In this document: positions 35,501 to 44,995 of the stretch, in pieces
How positions within the stretch are numbered: the first letter of the stretch is position 1
Layout: each line of letters opens with the position of its first letter
The notes under the pieces: generated by a model
What the model was told of the DNA's origin: nothing
The model's input: only the letters and a program-made list of their open reading frames with translations
The model's database searches: none
Program-made: the position numbers and the translations under genes
From: Candidatus Aminicenantes bacterium JdFR-78
Lineage (GTDB): Bacteria; Acidobacteriota; Aminicenantia; JdFR-78
Length of the DNA stretch: 64,000 nucleotides
Reading direction: 5' to 3'
NCBI GenBank assembly: GCA_002010665.1
Contig: MTON01000013.1
Location: 50,880 to 114,879, forward strand

Positions 35501-37435
35501 ATGTTAAAGGCGATGAGAAAAAATCTAAAAGCCTTAGCTCCAACACTCTGGCTTGTAATTGCAGCATTCATTATCACAATTTTTGCAGTCTGGGGAGGGG
35601 CAGGAAGAATAGCTGGGAGGAGAGCAGTTGATTATGTAGCAATAATTGGAAAGGAGAAAATTTCAACCGAACTTTATAGAAGAACCCTTCTTCAAAGACT
35701 TCAGAATCTGAGAAATCAACTTAATAAGGAAATTAATAGACAGCTTATTGAACAATTAAATATTCCTCAGGAAATTCTCAATAGAATGATTCAAGAAATA
35801 ATTATACTACAGCTTGCGAGAGAACTTGGAGTTGGTGCAACAGATGAGGAAGTTAGGGATAGAATTATGAGTTTTGAGGTATTTCAAAGAAATGGGAAAT
35901 TTGTTGGTTTTGAGGAATATAGAAGAATTCTAAATTGGAATCGAATTTCTGTGGCTGAATTTGAAGATAGTTTAAGAAGGGAAATAACAATTAATAAAGT
36001 AATAAATCTAATAACAGGAAGCATTCCAGTTACAGACGAAGAAGTACTTGAGAATTATAAAAGGGAAAATGAATACGTAAATTTGGAATATATAATTATA
36101 AATATTGATAAAATCAAATTAAATAAAGAACCAACTCAAGAACAATTAAAGAATTATTTTTATAAAAACAGGGATAAATACACAATTCCTGAGAAAAGAA
36201 AAGGTGCACTTGTTTTTATAAAATTTGAAGATTTAAAACCAGAATTTACAATCACAGAAGAAGAGATCAAGAAATATTATCAGGAGAATGCCAATAGATT
36301 CAAGATTCCAGAGAAAATTCGGGTTAGTAGGATATATCTTTCCTTTAAAGACAAGAATAAGGAAGAGATAAAAAAGAAAGCCCAGGAAATTTTAGATAGG
36401 ATTCGAAAGGGAGAAGATTTTGCTCAACTGGCTAAGGAATATTCGGAAGATGAAAAAAGAGAAGAGGGAGGCGATTGGGGAGAATATGAATGGAGAAGAC
36501 TCAGTGTAAATGAGCAGAGAAAAATTGGAGAGCTTGGTGAAGGTGAAGTTTCGGATTTGATTGAATTAGAGGATGGGTATTCAATAATTAAAGTTACACT
36601 CAAGGAACCTTCTAAGGTTAGACCACTTGATGAAGTTAGGGAGATAATTAAGGATAATTTGCTGTTTGAGAAAACAGGGAGATTGGCAGAAGAGAGGATT
36701 CTGAAGCTTGAGAAGAGTGCACGAAAAAAGAGGGATTTAAGAAAGGCAGCTGAGGAGATGAATTATAAAGTTGAATCTACTTCACTCTTGGAAAAAGGTG
36801 AGGCTATAGAAGAGATTGACCCTTCTGGCTTGATCAGTCAGTCCTTATTTAAATTAAAAGAGGGGGAAATAAGTAGCCCTATTTATACTTTTAAAGGAAT
36901 AGGTCTTGTTCAGCTTGAGAAAATTCAGTCTTCAAGAAAAGCAGAGTTTGATGAGGTCAAAGATAAAGTAATAGAGGATTTGAAAGTGGAATTAAAAAAG
37001 AAAGAAGCTTTTAAATTAGCAGAGAAGCTTAGAAAAGAATTATTAAAGAATAAACAAGATATGGAAGAGATTGGTAAAAAATTCGATGTAGATTATAAAA
37101 AGGTTGAAAAATTTAAGAGAGGAAATACTCTTGGAGGAGTGGGACTTATTAAAGACATTGAAGAGAAAATATTCTCTATGGATTTAAATAGAGTCAGCTC
37201 CCCTTTTGAGTTCCCTAAGGGGTATATTCTTGTCAGGGTCCTTAATAAAAAAGAAATTGACATGAAAGAGTTTGAAAAAAATAAAGAAAAGGAAAGAGAA
37301 AAGCTAAAAAATGTGAAAAGAAACATGTTCTTTAACTCATATCTTTCAAAACTTATAGAGAGGATAGGAGTTAAAGTTAACTATAAACTTTACGAAGAAA
37401 TCAATAACGAAATTTTATCTCGTTTCGAGAGATAG
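35501..37435 (+). CDS. PpiD-like membrane-anchored peptidyl-prolyl isomerase
   Basis: 644 residues. A single N-terminal membrane helix (about 14-33) anchors a periplasmic chaperone: SurA_N-like helical segment (45-190), a parvulin/PpiC rotamase domain (about 270-370; IRVSRIYLSFKDK, ARKGEDFAQLAKEYSED-like and EGGDWGEYEW), and a second degenerate parvulin-like part. Very rich in Lys and Glu. It would assist folding of secreted proteins, plausible given the many exported enzymes here. It is 15 bp after the acyl-CoA dehydrogenase, with GAGGAG upstream. Confidence 0.87.
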   Translation: MLKAMRKNLKALAPTLWLVIAAFIITIFAVWGGAGRIAGRRAVDYVAIIGKEKISTELYRRTLLQRLQNLRNQLNKEINRQLIEQLNIPQEILNRMIQEIIILQLARELGVGATDEEVRDRIMSFEVFQRNGKFVGFEEYRRILNWNRISVAEFEDSLRREITINKVINLITGSIPVTDEEVLENYKRENEYVNLEYIIINIDKIKLNKEPTQEQLKNYFYKNRDKYTIPEKRKGALVFIKFEDLKPEFTITEEEIKKYYQENANRFKIPEKIRVSRIYLSFKDKNKEEIKKKAQEILDRIRKGEDFAQLAKEYSEDEKREEGGDWGEYEWRRLSVNEQRKIGELGEGEVSDLIELEDGYSIIKVTLKEPSKVRPLDEVREIIKDNLLFEKTGRLAEERILKLEKSARKKRDLRKAAEEMNYKVESTSLLEKGEAIEEIDPSGLISQSLFKLKEGEISSPIYTFKGIGLVQLEKIQSSRKAEFDEVKDKVIEDLKVELKKKEAFKLAEKLRKELLKNKQDMEEIGKKFDVDYKKVEKFKRGNTLGGVGLIKDIEEKIFSMDLNRVSSPFEFPKGYILVRVLNKKEIDMKEFEKNKEKEREKLKNVKRNMFFNSYLSKLIERIGVKVNYKLYEEINNEILSRFER

Positions 37436-37519
37436 AAAAAAATTGAAATTTCAATATTTAATCAAAATAGTACCATTTTGCTTTTTATTCAAAAAATTTT
37501 TATATAAAAGGAGGTAAAA

Positions 37520-39526
37520 GTGGAAAGTCAATCCAGAAAAACCCTTCCTCCGGAGGCATATCGTGAATTAAAGCCAGGAGAAAAATATATTCCTTATGTA
37601 CCTCCAGAAAAAGAAATAGAAGAAGTAACCACTCGTTCAGTGTCATGGGGTTTGTTTATGACCATTCTTTTCACTTTTGCTGCAGCTTATTTAGGATTGA
37701 AAGTTGGAACTGTTTTTGAAGCAGCTATTCCAATTGCAATTTTAGCAGTTGGTATTGGCTCCTGGTATAGTAGAAAAAATACAATCTTAGAGAATGTTAT
37801 TATCCAATCAATTGGAGCAGCTTCTGGAGCAATAGTTGCAGGTGGAATTTTTACACTTCCTGCTTTATTCATACTTGACTTACCAGTAAACTTTTTGATG
37901 ATGTTTTTCTCAACTTTTCTTGGAGGATGTCTTGGAATATTCTTTTTAGTTCCTTTAAGGAGATTCTTCTGTTTAGAACAGCATGGAAAACTTCCATTTC
38001 CTGAAGCAACTGCCACAACTGAAATATTGGTTGCTGGAGAAGCAGGTGGAGAACAGGCAAAAGTGCTTCTTTTAAGCATGGTAATAGGTGGGATTTATGA
38101 TTTTTTAGCAATAGGGGTTAAATTATGGAATGAATTACTGACTTTTAAATGGCTTGGTTTTACTCAAAAATTGGCTGAGAAAGCAAGAATTGTTTTGAAA
38201 ATTGATGCTCTAGCTGCTTTTCTTGGATTGGGATATATAATTGGTTTGAGATACAATGCAGTGATTGTAGCTGGAAGTCTGCTTTCTCATTTTGCATTTA
38301 TACCTATAATCTGGTATATAGGACAGCATTTACCCCAATCTTTATACCCAGGCACAGTACCAATTAGTCAAATGAGCGAAGTTGAGATTTTCAGAACATA
38401 TGTTCAGAAAATTGGAATAGGTGCTATTGCAATGGCAGGTTTTTTAGGAATAGTTAAGTCATTGCCAATTATGATTAAGTCTTTCTCCATCGGATTTAGA
38501 GAGATTTTCAGGAAAGCAAAAGGAAGTTTTTCCCAAAGAGAGAGGACTGATACTGATTTAAAAATGTCAACTATAATTATAGGAACTTTTTTGACATCTG
38601 TGGCAATTTTTATATATTTTCTTGTTATTTCAAATGTTAAATTTGCACTCTTAGGATTAATTATCTGTTTTCTTTTATCCTTTCTTTTCACAACTGTTGC
38701 TGCTTATGCAATTGCAATTGTTGGAACAAATCCAGTTTCAGGAATGACATTAATTACTTTAATTATAAGCAGTGTTATTTTAATTGGAGCAGGTTTGTCA
38801 GGTGAGAAAGGAATGGCTGTAGCCCTCCTTATTGGTGCTGTTGTTTGTACAGCGCTATCCCTTGCTGGCTCTTTTATCACTGATTTAAAAATAGGATACT
38901 GGCTTGGTGCGACTCCGAGAAATCAGGAAAGATTTAAATTTTCCGGTGTATTGGTAGCAGCAGGAATAGTTGGCTTAGCAATTTTTCTTCTTGATAAGGC
39001 TTTTTCATTCAAAAGTGGAGCCCTACCAGCCCCACAGGCAAATTTAATGGCAGCTATTATAAAATCTCTTATGTCAAAGGAACCAATTACCTGGCTTTTA
39101 TTTGGAACTGGCGCAATTATTGCATTAATAATTGAAATGTCTGTTGTTCCAACTTTAGCATTTGCTCTTGGAATGTATCTTCCACTGGAATTAACAACCC
39201 CGCTTTTAATAGGCGGTTTCCTCTCTTATTTAGTGAAAAAATCAGCAAAAGAGGAGGATATTTCTCAGAAAAGGAAACAGAGAGGAACTTTAATTGCTTC
39301 AGGTTTTATTGCAGGTGGCGCTTTAATGGGAATAATCTATGCGGTATTAAAGGTTGCTAAAATTGATAGATTCGTAAGTGTTGGAATTCCTATGATTCAA
39401 AAGGCTGGAAGATGGGTTGAAGGAACTCCATATCCTTGGTATTTAAATTATGGTGAAATTTTTAGCTTAATTGCCTTTATGATTCTATGTTGCTATCTTT
39501 ACTTTGATTCAAAAAAAGCTGCTTAA
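37520..39526 (+). CDS. OPT-family oligopeptide transporter
   Basis: 668 residues with about 14-16 membrane helices. Features: AAAYLGLKVGTVFEAAIPIAILAVG near the start, NTILENVIIQSIGAASG, KLPFPEATATTEILVAGEAGG and GTNPVSGMTLITLI, all family hallmarks of bacterial OPT proteins of the EspB/YSL-like group. Imports peptides or peptide-metal chelates. Starts at GTG with AAAGGAGG correctly placed; the TTGCTT/TATATA pair just upstream would put the transcript start inside that site, so it is not proposed as the promoter. The 3' end overlaps the convergent amidotransferase gene by 4 bp. Fits a peptide-eating lifestyle. Confidence 0.92.
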   Translation: MESQSRKTLPPEAYRELKPGEKYIPYVPPEKEIEEVTTRSVSWGLFMTILFTFAAAYLGLKVGTVFEAAIPIAILAVGIGSWYSRKNTILENVIIQSIGAASGAIVAGGIFTLPALFILDLPVNFLMMFFSTFLGGCLGIFFLVPLRRFFCLEQHGKLPFPEATATTEILVAGEAGGEQAKVLLLSMVIGGIYDFLAIGVKLWNELLTFKWLGFTQKLAEKARIVLKIDALAAFLGLGYIIGLRYNAVIVAGSLLSHFAFIPIIWYIGQHLPQSLYPGTVPISQMSEVEIFRTYVQKIGIGAIAMAGFLGIVKSLPIMIKSFSIGFREIFRKAKGSFSQRERTDTDLKMSTIIIGTFLTSVAIFIYFLVISNVKFALLGLIICFLLSFLFTTVAAYAIAIVGTNPVSGMTLITLIISSVILIGAGLSGEKGMAVALLIGAVVCTALSLAGSFITDLKIGYWLGATPRNQERFKFSGVLVAAGIVGLAIFLLDKAFSFKSGALPAPQANLMAAIIKSLMSKEPITWLLFGTGAIIALIIEMSVVPTLAFALGMYLPLELTTPLLIGGFLSYLVKKSAKEEDISQKRKQRGTLIASGFIAGGALMGIIYAVLKVAKIDRFVSVGIPMIQKAGRWVEGTPYPWYLNYGEIFSLIAFMILCCYLYFDSKKAA

Positions 39527-40317
39527 TTACTGGATTGACGTTTATAGTTTAAAATAAATTCTTGTAAATAATTATAAAAAACTTTTCTGGCAGTATTACT
39601 TGCATATTGACTTTCAGGATGAAATTGAGTTGCTATAACATTACCAATTCTTATTATTTCAATTCCGTCTTTACTTTTTGCTAAAATTGTTCCCTGGCCT
39701 AAATTTTTCTTTTTAGAAAAGGGAACTGAATAATTATGATATTCTTTTGTAATAAATGAGTCACCTGGTTTTCCGATATTCATAAAAATTGGGTCATCCT
39801 TTAAAATTTCAATAGTAACATCCTTGTCCCATGAGCCTCCTTTTACTAATTTCCCTTTCTCTGGGTCTAATAAATAAGCTAATAACTGCAACCCAAAACA
39901 TATTAAAAATCCATATTTATTCTGTTCTATCACTATTTTTAGAAGTTTACGGACATCCTTAACCTCAGAAGAGTCTGGGAAGTATTTGGAGCTGCCAGAG
40001 ATTACTAATAAATCGAATTCTCTAAATTTTGAATTTATAATATCTAAAAGTTCATTATGATTTCTTATAGTAATAACATATGGGACTCCAGCTTGATTAA
40101 AATAAGAGTTAACAAAATCACATAATTTAGAGAATAATGAAGATTGGCAATTTACTATAAGTATACGAAATTTATTTCTGGAGATTTTATTAGATTTAAT
40201 GAGCTCATTTAAAGGATAAGTTATGATGTCGTGAAAAAATATGGAAAATCCTAACCCAAAAATTGGACAGTTTAATAAAAATTTTCTTCGTGTAAATTTC
40301 TTTTTATTTATTTTCAT
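39523..40317 (-). CDS. Class I glutamine amidotransferase-like protein with export signal
   Basis: 264 residues. The catalytic core shows a nucleophile elbow FLICFGLQLLAYLL (Cys in place of the usual GxCxGxQ) and ATQFHPESQY with the His and Glu of the triad, as in GATase class I. The N-terminus TRRKFLLNCPIFGLGFSIFF has a twin-arginine-like motif, odd for this family because such domains are normally cytoplasmic. No partner synthetase domain is present. It could hydrolyse a gamma-glutamyl or related amide outside the cell. A promoter with a 5-nt leader and no ribosome site precedes it. Confidence 0.75.
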   Translation of the reverse strand: MKINKKKFTRRKFLLNCPIFGLGFSIFFHDIITYPLNELIKSNKISRNKFRILIVNCQSSLFSKLCDFVNSYFNQAGVPYVITIRNHNELLDIINSKFREFDLLVISGSSKYFPDSSEVKDVRKLLKIVIEQNKYGFLICFGLQLLAYLLDPEKGKLVKGGSWDKDVTIEILKDDPIFMNIGKPGDSFITKEYHNYSVPFSKKKNLGQGTILAKSKDGIEIIRIGNVIATQFHPESQYASNTARKVFYNYLQEFILNYKRQSSN

Positions 40318-40328
40318 TTTTCTAAAAT

Positions 40329-40357
40329 ATTCTAAATTCAGATTGTTTTTTAGTCAA
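40329..40357 (-). promoter_or_regulatory. Promoter of the amidotransferase-like gene
   Basis: Minus strand TTGACT (40352-40357), 17 bp, TAGAAT (40329-40334). The ATG at 40317 is 11 nt past the -10 and has no ribosome site. Confidence 0.65.
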
Positions 40358-40373
40358 ATATTTAAGTTTCTTC

Positions 40374-40402
40374 TTGCTTCACAAATAAAAGTTATATACA
40401 AT
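40374..40402 (+). promoter_or_regulatory. Promoter of NhaC-saccharopine dehydrogenase pair
   Basis: TTGCTT (40374-40379), 17 bp, TACAAT (40397-40402). A leader of about 36 nt ends in AGAAGGAAATT before ATG 40445. It lies back-to-back with the amidotransferase promoter. Confidence 0.5.
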
Positions 40403-40444
40403 AGCATCTACTGAATTGAAGGCTTTCCTTTAAAGAAGGAAATT

Positions 40445-41845
40445 ATGGATTATGGTTGGCTCTCGTTAATTCCAGCTTTTTTAGCAATTCTCTTAGCTTT
40501 TCTAACTAGAGAACCTGTTTTTAGTTTAGCAGTAGCCTGCTTTTTTGGAGTCTTGCTTATGGGTAAAGGATTGGGTGGATTTCCTGAACTTTTAGTTAAA
40601 GCATTAGGTAATAGAGATTTTATGTGGGTGTGTTTAATAGAAGTATGTATAGGTATATTAGTAGCCTTTTATCAACGGAGTGGAGCAGTAAATATGTTTT
40701 CCAATAAAGTAAAATTTTGGACAAAATCTCGTGAGCAAACGCAGCTCTTAGGGTGGGCATTGGGCTTATTCATTTTTTTTAGTGATTATTTTAGTCCTCT
40801 TTTTGTTGGTCCTGTTATGAGAGATTTAACTGATCGCGCTAAAATATCAAGAGAAAAATTAGCATATATCTGTGATTCTACTTCTGCTCCTATGAGTGTT
40901 TTAGTTCCTTTTACAGGTTGGGCTATTTACATAAGTGGACTTCTAATTGGAATAGGCCCAGTAATAAATAAAAAAGTAGCTTTGTCACTTTTTATTAAAT
41001 CCATACCCTTCAATTTTTACGCTATTATAACTGTTATAATGGTTGCATTTTTTGCCTTAAAGTTAATACCTGAATTTGGCCCCATGCGCAAAGCAGAACG
41101 TAGAGCAACTGAGAAAGGACAAGTTCTTCGTCCAGGTTCTACTCCAATGATGAGTTCAGATTTAACTCAGCTTCCGGTTTCTGAAAAAGGTCATCCAAAC
41201 ATTTGGCTTAATTTTTTTATGCCAGTTTTTATTGTGATTGGTTTCAATATGGGAACTTTCTTATTTACAGGTCAAGCTCGAGTGCTTGAAGGTTTTATGT
41301 TAGCTACTATAGTATTAGGTATAGTTATGTTTCTTCAAAAAGTAGATAATTTACATGGATTAATGAGATCAATTCTTGCAGGAATCAAAGGAGTTATGCC
41401 TGCAGTTTTAATTTTAGCTTTTGCATATGCTATAAATTATGTAAGTAGAGAAATGGGTACCGCCCAATATGTCATTAGTGTTGCTAAAGAATGGTTTAAT
41501 CCAACTTTTCTACCTATTTTAGTTTTTTTGGTTAGTGCTCTTATTAGTTTCGCCACTGGTACTTCGTGGGGAACTTATGCAATAGTTATACCAATTGCTG
41601 TGCCTATAGCTTTTGAGTTTAGTCATGGGGAAATATCAAATTTGGTTTTGGCTACAATTGCAGCTACAGCTGGAGGAGGAGTTTTTGGAGATCATTGTTC
41701 CCCTCTTTCTGATACAACAGTACTGTCTTCCCTTGGGAGTGCTTGTGACCATATGGACCATGTTAAAACTCAAATGCCATATGCATTAGTAGCAGCAGGA
41801 TTAGCTTCTATTTTTTATTTTATAATAATGATTTTAGGAGCTTAA
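40445..41845 (+). CDS. NhaC-family Na+/H+ antiporter-type transporter
   Basis: 466 residues with about 11-12 membrane helices. The family end motif GGGVFGDHCSPLSDTTVLSSLGSACDHMDHVKTQMPYAL is clear in consecutive pieces, as are FFSDYFSPLFVGPVMRDLTD and DSTSAPMSVLVPFTGWA. NhaC-type proteins exchange Na+ and H+, but many members move amino acids or organic acids against Na+. It is 2 bp before a saccharopine dehydrogenase-like gene, which hints at an amino acid substrate. Arginine codons here are about half CGN, unlike the neighbours, which use almost only AGA/AGG. Confidence 0.85.
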   Translation: MDYGWLSLIPAFLAILLAFLTREPVFSLAVACFFGVLLMGKGLGGFPELLVKALGNRDFMWVCLIEVCIGILVAFYQRSGAVNMFSNKVKFWTKSREQTQLLGWALGLFIFFSDYFSPLFVGPVMRDLTDRAKISREKLAYICDSTSAPMSVLVPFTGWAIYISGLLIGIGPVINKKVALSLFIKSIPFNFYAIITVIMVAFFALKLIPEFGPMRKAERRATEKGQVLRPGSTPMMSSDLTQLPVSEKGHPNIWLNFFMPVFIVIGFNMGTFLFTGQARVLEGFMLATIVLGIVMFLQKVDNLHGLMRSILAGIKGVMPAVLILAFAYAINYVSREMGTAQYVISVAKEWFNPTFLPILVFLVSALISFATGTSWGTYAIVIPIAVPIAFEFSHGEISNLVLATIAATAGGGVFGDHCSPLSDTTVLSSLGSACDHMDHVKTQMPYALVAAGLASIFYFIIMILGA

Positions 41846-41847
41846 AA

Positions 41848-43020
41848 ATGAGAAATTTTCTTGTTATGGGAGCAGGAAAAATGGGGATTGTATTGGCTAA
41901 AGATCTAATTGATAGTAATCCCCAAAACAAAGTTACTCTTATAGATATTAGCTCAACACAGTTAAATAAAGCAGAAAAATTTATAAAAAGTGAAAGGTTA
42001 ATCCCTCTTAAAAGAGATATAGAGGACGAAGAGCAAAGAAAGACAATTTTTGAGGGTCAAGATGTAGCTATATCCGCACTCCTTCATAAGCATAGTTTAT
42101 TAGTAGTGGAGGAAGCTGTACGTAGAGGAGTTCACTTAGTAGATTTAGTAGGAGAAAAACCCTTAGATCGTCTTAAATACAATGATGAAGCAAAGGAAAA
42201 AGGAATAATTATAATATCCGGTTGTGGAGTAGCTCCTGGCATAGCTAATATTTGTGTAGGAAGAGGAGTTCATTTATTAGATGAGACAGAAAAAGCAATT
42301 ATTTATGTTGGAGGCAATCCTCTTCGTCCTAAACCTCCTCTTAATTATAGTATTTTATTTTCAATTGAAAGTCTTCTTAATTTTTATGAAAGGAAAACTT
42401 CAATTCTTAAAAAAGGAAAAATAAGGAAAATTGAGCCTTTATCAGGAGTAGAATTGATTCAATTTCCTCCTCCCTTTTCAAAAATGGAATGTTTTTATAC
42501 AGATGGTTTGTCCTCTCTTCTTTATACAATGAAGGGGAAAATTAAAGATGAACTTGCTGAAAAAACGGTTCGCTACCCAGGTCATGTTCAAAGTATTAAA
42601 ATCTTAAAGGCATGCGGACTTTTTTCTCGTGAACCTATTTACATTAATAATCAGAAGATTATCCCTCGTGAAGTTCTTAAAGTACTTCTTGAATCCAAAT
42701 TAAAATTAGGGAAAGAAGGAGATGTTACTTTAATGAGAGTAGTAGTATCAGGGAAAAAAGGAGAGGAACATGTGACTCATATTTTTGAAATGATTGATTA
42801 TTATGATATGGAAAAGGGTTACACTTCTATGGCAAAAACGACATGTTATCCTGCTTCGATCATTGCCCAAATGATAGTTTCTGGCGAGATTACTCAAAGG
42901 GGTGTCCTTTTTCCTGAAAATGTTTTTCATTCTGAATTATATAATCCTTTTATGAATGCATTAAAGGACAAAGGCATCAATGTTACTCATAAAGTTATTT
43001 TTAGAAATAGAGAATCATAA
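41848..43020 (+). CDS. Saccharopine dehydrogenase-like NAD(P)-binding oxidoreductase
   Basis: 390 residues. A Rossmann start FLVMGAGKMGIVLAKDL, DVAISALLHKHSLLVVEEAVRRGVHLVDL in pieces, and IIISGCGVAPGIANI match saccharopine reductase/dehydrogenase (Sacchrp_dh_NADP plus C-terminal catalytic domain with HVTHIFEMIDYYD). Members act on lysine breakdown, carboxynorspermidine or other amino-acid adducts. It follows the NhaC transporter with a 2-bp gap, so the two form an operon. About a third of its Arg codons are CGN, an unusual share for this region. Exact substrate unknown. Confidence 0.8.
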   Translation: MRNFLVMGAGKMGIVLAKDLIDSNPQNKVTLIDISSTQLNKAEKFIKSERLIPLKRDIEDEEQRKTIFEGQDVAISALLHKHSLLVVEEAVRRGVHLVDLVGEKPLDRLKYNDEAKEKGIIIISGCGVAPGIANICVGRGVHLLDETEKAIIYVGGNPLRPKPPLNYSILFSIESLLNFYERKTSILKKGKIRKIEPLSGVELIQFPPPFSKMECFYTDGLSSLLYTMKGKIKDELAEKTVRYPGHVQSIKILKACGLFSREPIYINNQKIIPREVLKVLLESKLKLGKEGDVTLMRVVVSGKKGEEHVTHIFEMIDYYDMEKGYTSMAKTTCYPASIIAQMIVSGEITQRGVLFPENVFHSELYNPFMNALKDKGINVTHKVIFRNRES

Positions 43021-43049
43021 TTGACTTTAAATTTTTTATAGGCTATAAG
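43021..43049 (+). promoter_or_regulatory. Promoter of GNAT-creatininase genes
   Basis: TTGACT (43021-43026), 17 bp, TATAAG (43044-43049). The leader of about 55 nt contains a GGAGAGG followed by a tiny frame, but no good ribosome site directly before ATG 43111. Confidence 0.55.
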
Positions 43050-43110
43050 TTTTTATGAAAATTAGTAAATTGGAGAGGATGAATAAGAAATTTTGATTTT
43101 CTAAATAAAA

Positions 43111-44076
43111 ATGAAAAATTTGGAGAAAATTGTAGAAGCAAAAGGGAAAAAATTTTTACTTAAAGTAGAGACATCAGATAGACATGAAGATTATTTAAAA
43201 TATGAAAAACTAAGAAATGAAATTTGGGATTATCCCGAAGATAATCTTCCAGGCAGTAGAAATATGATGTGCGAAAATTTTTTTCATGAAGGAAGTAGTC
43301 TTTTTATTGCTGTTTATAAAGAAGATGAAGACGGTGGCTTTTCAAAGCAAGATTATTCGCATCTTGTTGGTTTTTCTTATGGCTTTGTTGGAGTTAAAAA
43401 CAAAGATATAGGTTTTAAAAAGCCAGAAAATCTATGGTTTTACTCTCAGTATACTGGGGTAAAAGAAGATTATCAACATTATGGACTTGGAATTTTAATC
43501 AAAGAATTTCAGAGAGAAAAATTAATTGATTTATTTGGAATTTATTTAGTGACATGTACATACGACCCTCTTACAGGAGTAAATGCTTACAGAAACATAC
43601 ATTATTTTGGAATGGAGGTTCTTGAATATAGAGTAGCTGCATATGGAGAATTTGGCGGAAGGTTGAATAGAGAAGATGTGCCTTGTGATAGATTTTTTAT
43701 GCTATGGGATTTGAGAAAACAGGTTAAAAGACCTGAGTATGATTTAAACTCTTTAATAAAAAATAAATTAATAGTTCTTGAAGCGAATTATACGAAAATT
43801 AAGGGAAAAACCACGGAATTGGAGCTTGAAATTGCTGGAGAGGTTAATCTTAATATTGAAAATGAATTCTTGCTTGTCCAAATACCCTTTGATTTTTATA
43901 AAATGCTTTGGGAAACTGATGTGGAGAATAAGAGTATTAGAAATATTCCTCTTGATTGGAGATTAAAAACAAGGGAAATTTTTTTAAATTTGTTTGAAAG
44001 AGGGTATAAAATAATTGATTTTAGAAAGAGAGAAATAGAAGGGAAGATAAAAGATTTTTATGTTTTAAAAAAATAG
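43111..44076 (+). CDS. GNAT-like acyltransferase (COG3375-type)
   Basis: 321 residues. The N-terminal two thirds carry a GNAT fold: YSQYTGVKEDYQHYGLGILIKEFQRE holds the acetyl-CoA loop (Q-x-x-G-x-G/L variant), then TYDPLTGVNAYRNIHYFGME. This pattern, plus PCDRFFMLWDL, resembles the COG3375 group found next to N-acylamino-acid racemase/o-succinylbenzoate synthase genes. The C-terminal part (about 215-321) is a second unassigned domain. It is followed by an exported creatininase-family gene 10 bp later. Likely modifies an amine; substrate unknown. Confidence 0.75.
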   Translation: MKNLEKIVEAKGKKFLLKVETSDRHEDYLKYEKLRNEIWDYPEDNLPGSRNMMCENFFHEGSSLFIAVYKEDEDGGFSKQDYSHLVGFSYGFVGVKNKDIGFKKPENLWFYSQYTGVKEDYQHYGLGILIKEFQREKLIDLFGIYLVTCTYDPLTGVNAYRNIHYFGMEVLEYRVAAYGEFGGRLNREDVPCDRFFMLWDLRKQVKRPEYDLNSLIKNKLIVLEANYTKIKGKTTELELEIAGEVNLNIENEFLLVQIPFDFYKMLWETDVENKSIRNIPLDWRLKTREIFLNLFERGYKIIDFRKREIEGKIKDFYVLKK

Positions 44077-44086
44077 GGGGTAAATC

Positions 44087-44956
44087 ATGAAATTGCTAAA
44101 ATTGTTGGGAGGTATTTTTCTATTTTTATCTTTGATTTCATTTTCTTTTGCAGAAAATAAGGCTTTAGTTTTACAAGAGATGACATGGACTGATATTCAA
44201 GAGTATTTGAAGAATAATGATATGGTAATTATTCCTCTTGGTAGCACAGAACAACATGGACCTCATTTACCTCTCGGCAGTGATTTTTTTGAAGCATTTG
44301 AAATCAGCAAATTAATATCTTCTCGGACAGGAGTTGTTGTTGCTCCTATTCTTATGGTAGGATACAGTGAATATCACTCTGGATTTCCTGGGACTTTGAG
44401 TGTAAAGCCTCAAACAATGGAGCAGGTTATTTTTGAATGCGTTGAAATGCTCATTAAATACGGTTTTAGAAGGATCCTCTTCTTTAATTATCATGGCGGT
44501 AACAATATTGTTCAAGAAAATGTTATTCATCGTATTAATCATAATACTCCTGCTATTGCAGTTTCGATTGGTCACGGAAGTCCTATACAAAAAGCTGAAA
44601 ATGGAGAATTTTTTGACTGGCATGGGGGTTTAAATGAAACCTCAATCATGCTTTACCTCAAACCTAAATTAGTCAAAATGGAAAGAGCTAAAAAACCTGA
44701 AATTCATTTCACTCCCCAAATGAAAAAATTAAGAGAACTTGCGAAAGAAAATCCGGATATAATTTATGTCTGGAATTCATTATTTGGAGTTCCTGAGAAA
44801 ACAGGGAAGGGAGGAGCAAGTTACGAATTATCTTCAAATGGGATATGGTCACTTAGTGACCCAAGATTGGCAACAAGAGAAAGAGGCATTGAAAAAGTTC
44901 ATAAAATGGTTGAAAAAGCAGTAAAATTTATTGAAACATGGAAAAAGGTTAAATGA
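44087..44956 (+). CDS. Exported creatininase-family amidohydrolase
   Basis: 289 residues with a signal peptide (to about SFSFA). The metal site GSTEQHGPHLPLGSD gives the Glu, His and Asp ligands of creatinine amidohydrolase/MftE-like enzymes; YSEYHSGFPGTLS and FFNYHGGNN are further family landmarks. Most relatives are cytoplasmic; export suggests action on an external cyclic amide or peptide-like compound. Ribosome site GGGGG precedes the ATG. The following GntR regulator is on the same strand behind its own promoter. Confidence 0.85.
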   Translation: MKLLKLLGGIFLFLSLISFSFAENKALVLQEMTWTDIQEYLKNNDMVIIPLGSTEQHGPHLPLGSDFFEAFEISKLISSRTGVVVAPILMVGYSEYHSGFPGTLSVKPQTMEQVIFECVEMLIKYGFRRILFFNYHGGNNIVQENVIHRINHNTPAIAVSIGHGSPIQKAENGEFFDWHGGLNETSIMLYLKPKLVKMERAKKPEIHFTPQMKKLRELAKENPDIIYVWNSLFGVPEKTGKGGASYELSSNGIWSLSDPRLATRERGIEKVHKMVEKAVKFIETWKKVK

Positions 44957-44957
44957 C

Positions 44958-44986
44958 TTGACAAAGTGTATTTTATAAAATATATT
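44958..44986 (+). promoter_or_regulatory. Promoter of the GntR regulator gene
   Basis: TTGACA (44958-44963), 17 bp, TATATT (44981-44986), placed just after the creatininase stop. The ATG at 44996 is 9 nt past the -10, so the message is probably leaderless. This also excludes the upstream in-frame GTG at 44966 as start. Confidence 0.72.
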
Positions 44987-44995
44987 CTGAGTGGA

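Noticed and set aside
37478..37506. TTGCTT-17-TATATA in front of the OPT transporter
   Set aside because: The predicted transcript start would fall inside the GGAGG site needed for the GTG start; co-transcription from ppiD is more likely.
43055..43096. Possible 13-codon upstream frame in the leader of the GNAT gene
   Set aside because: Its ATG would lie before or at the predicted transcript start, and there is no sign of conservation.
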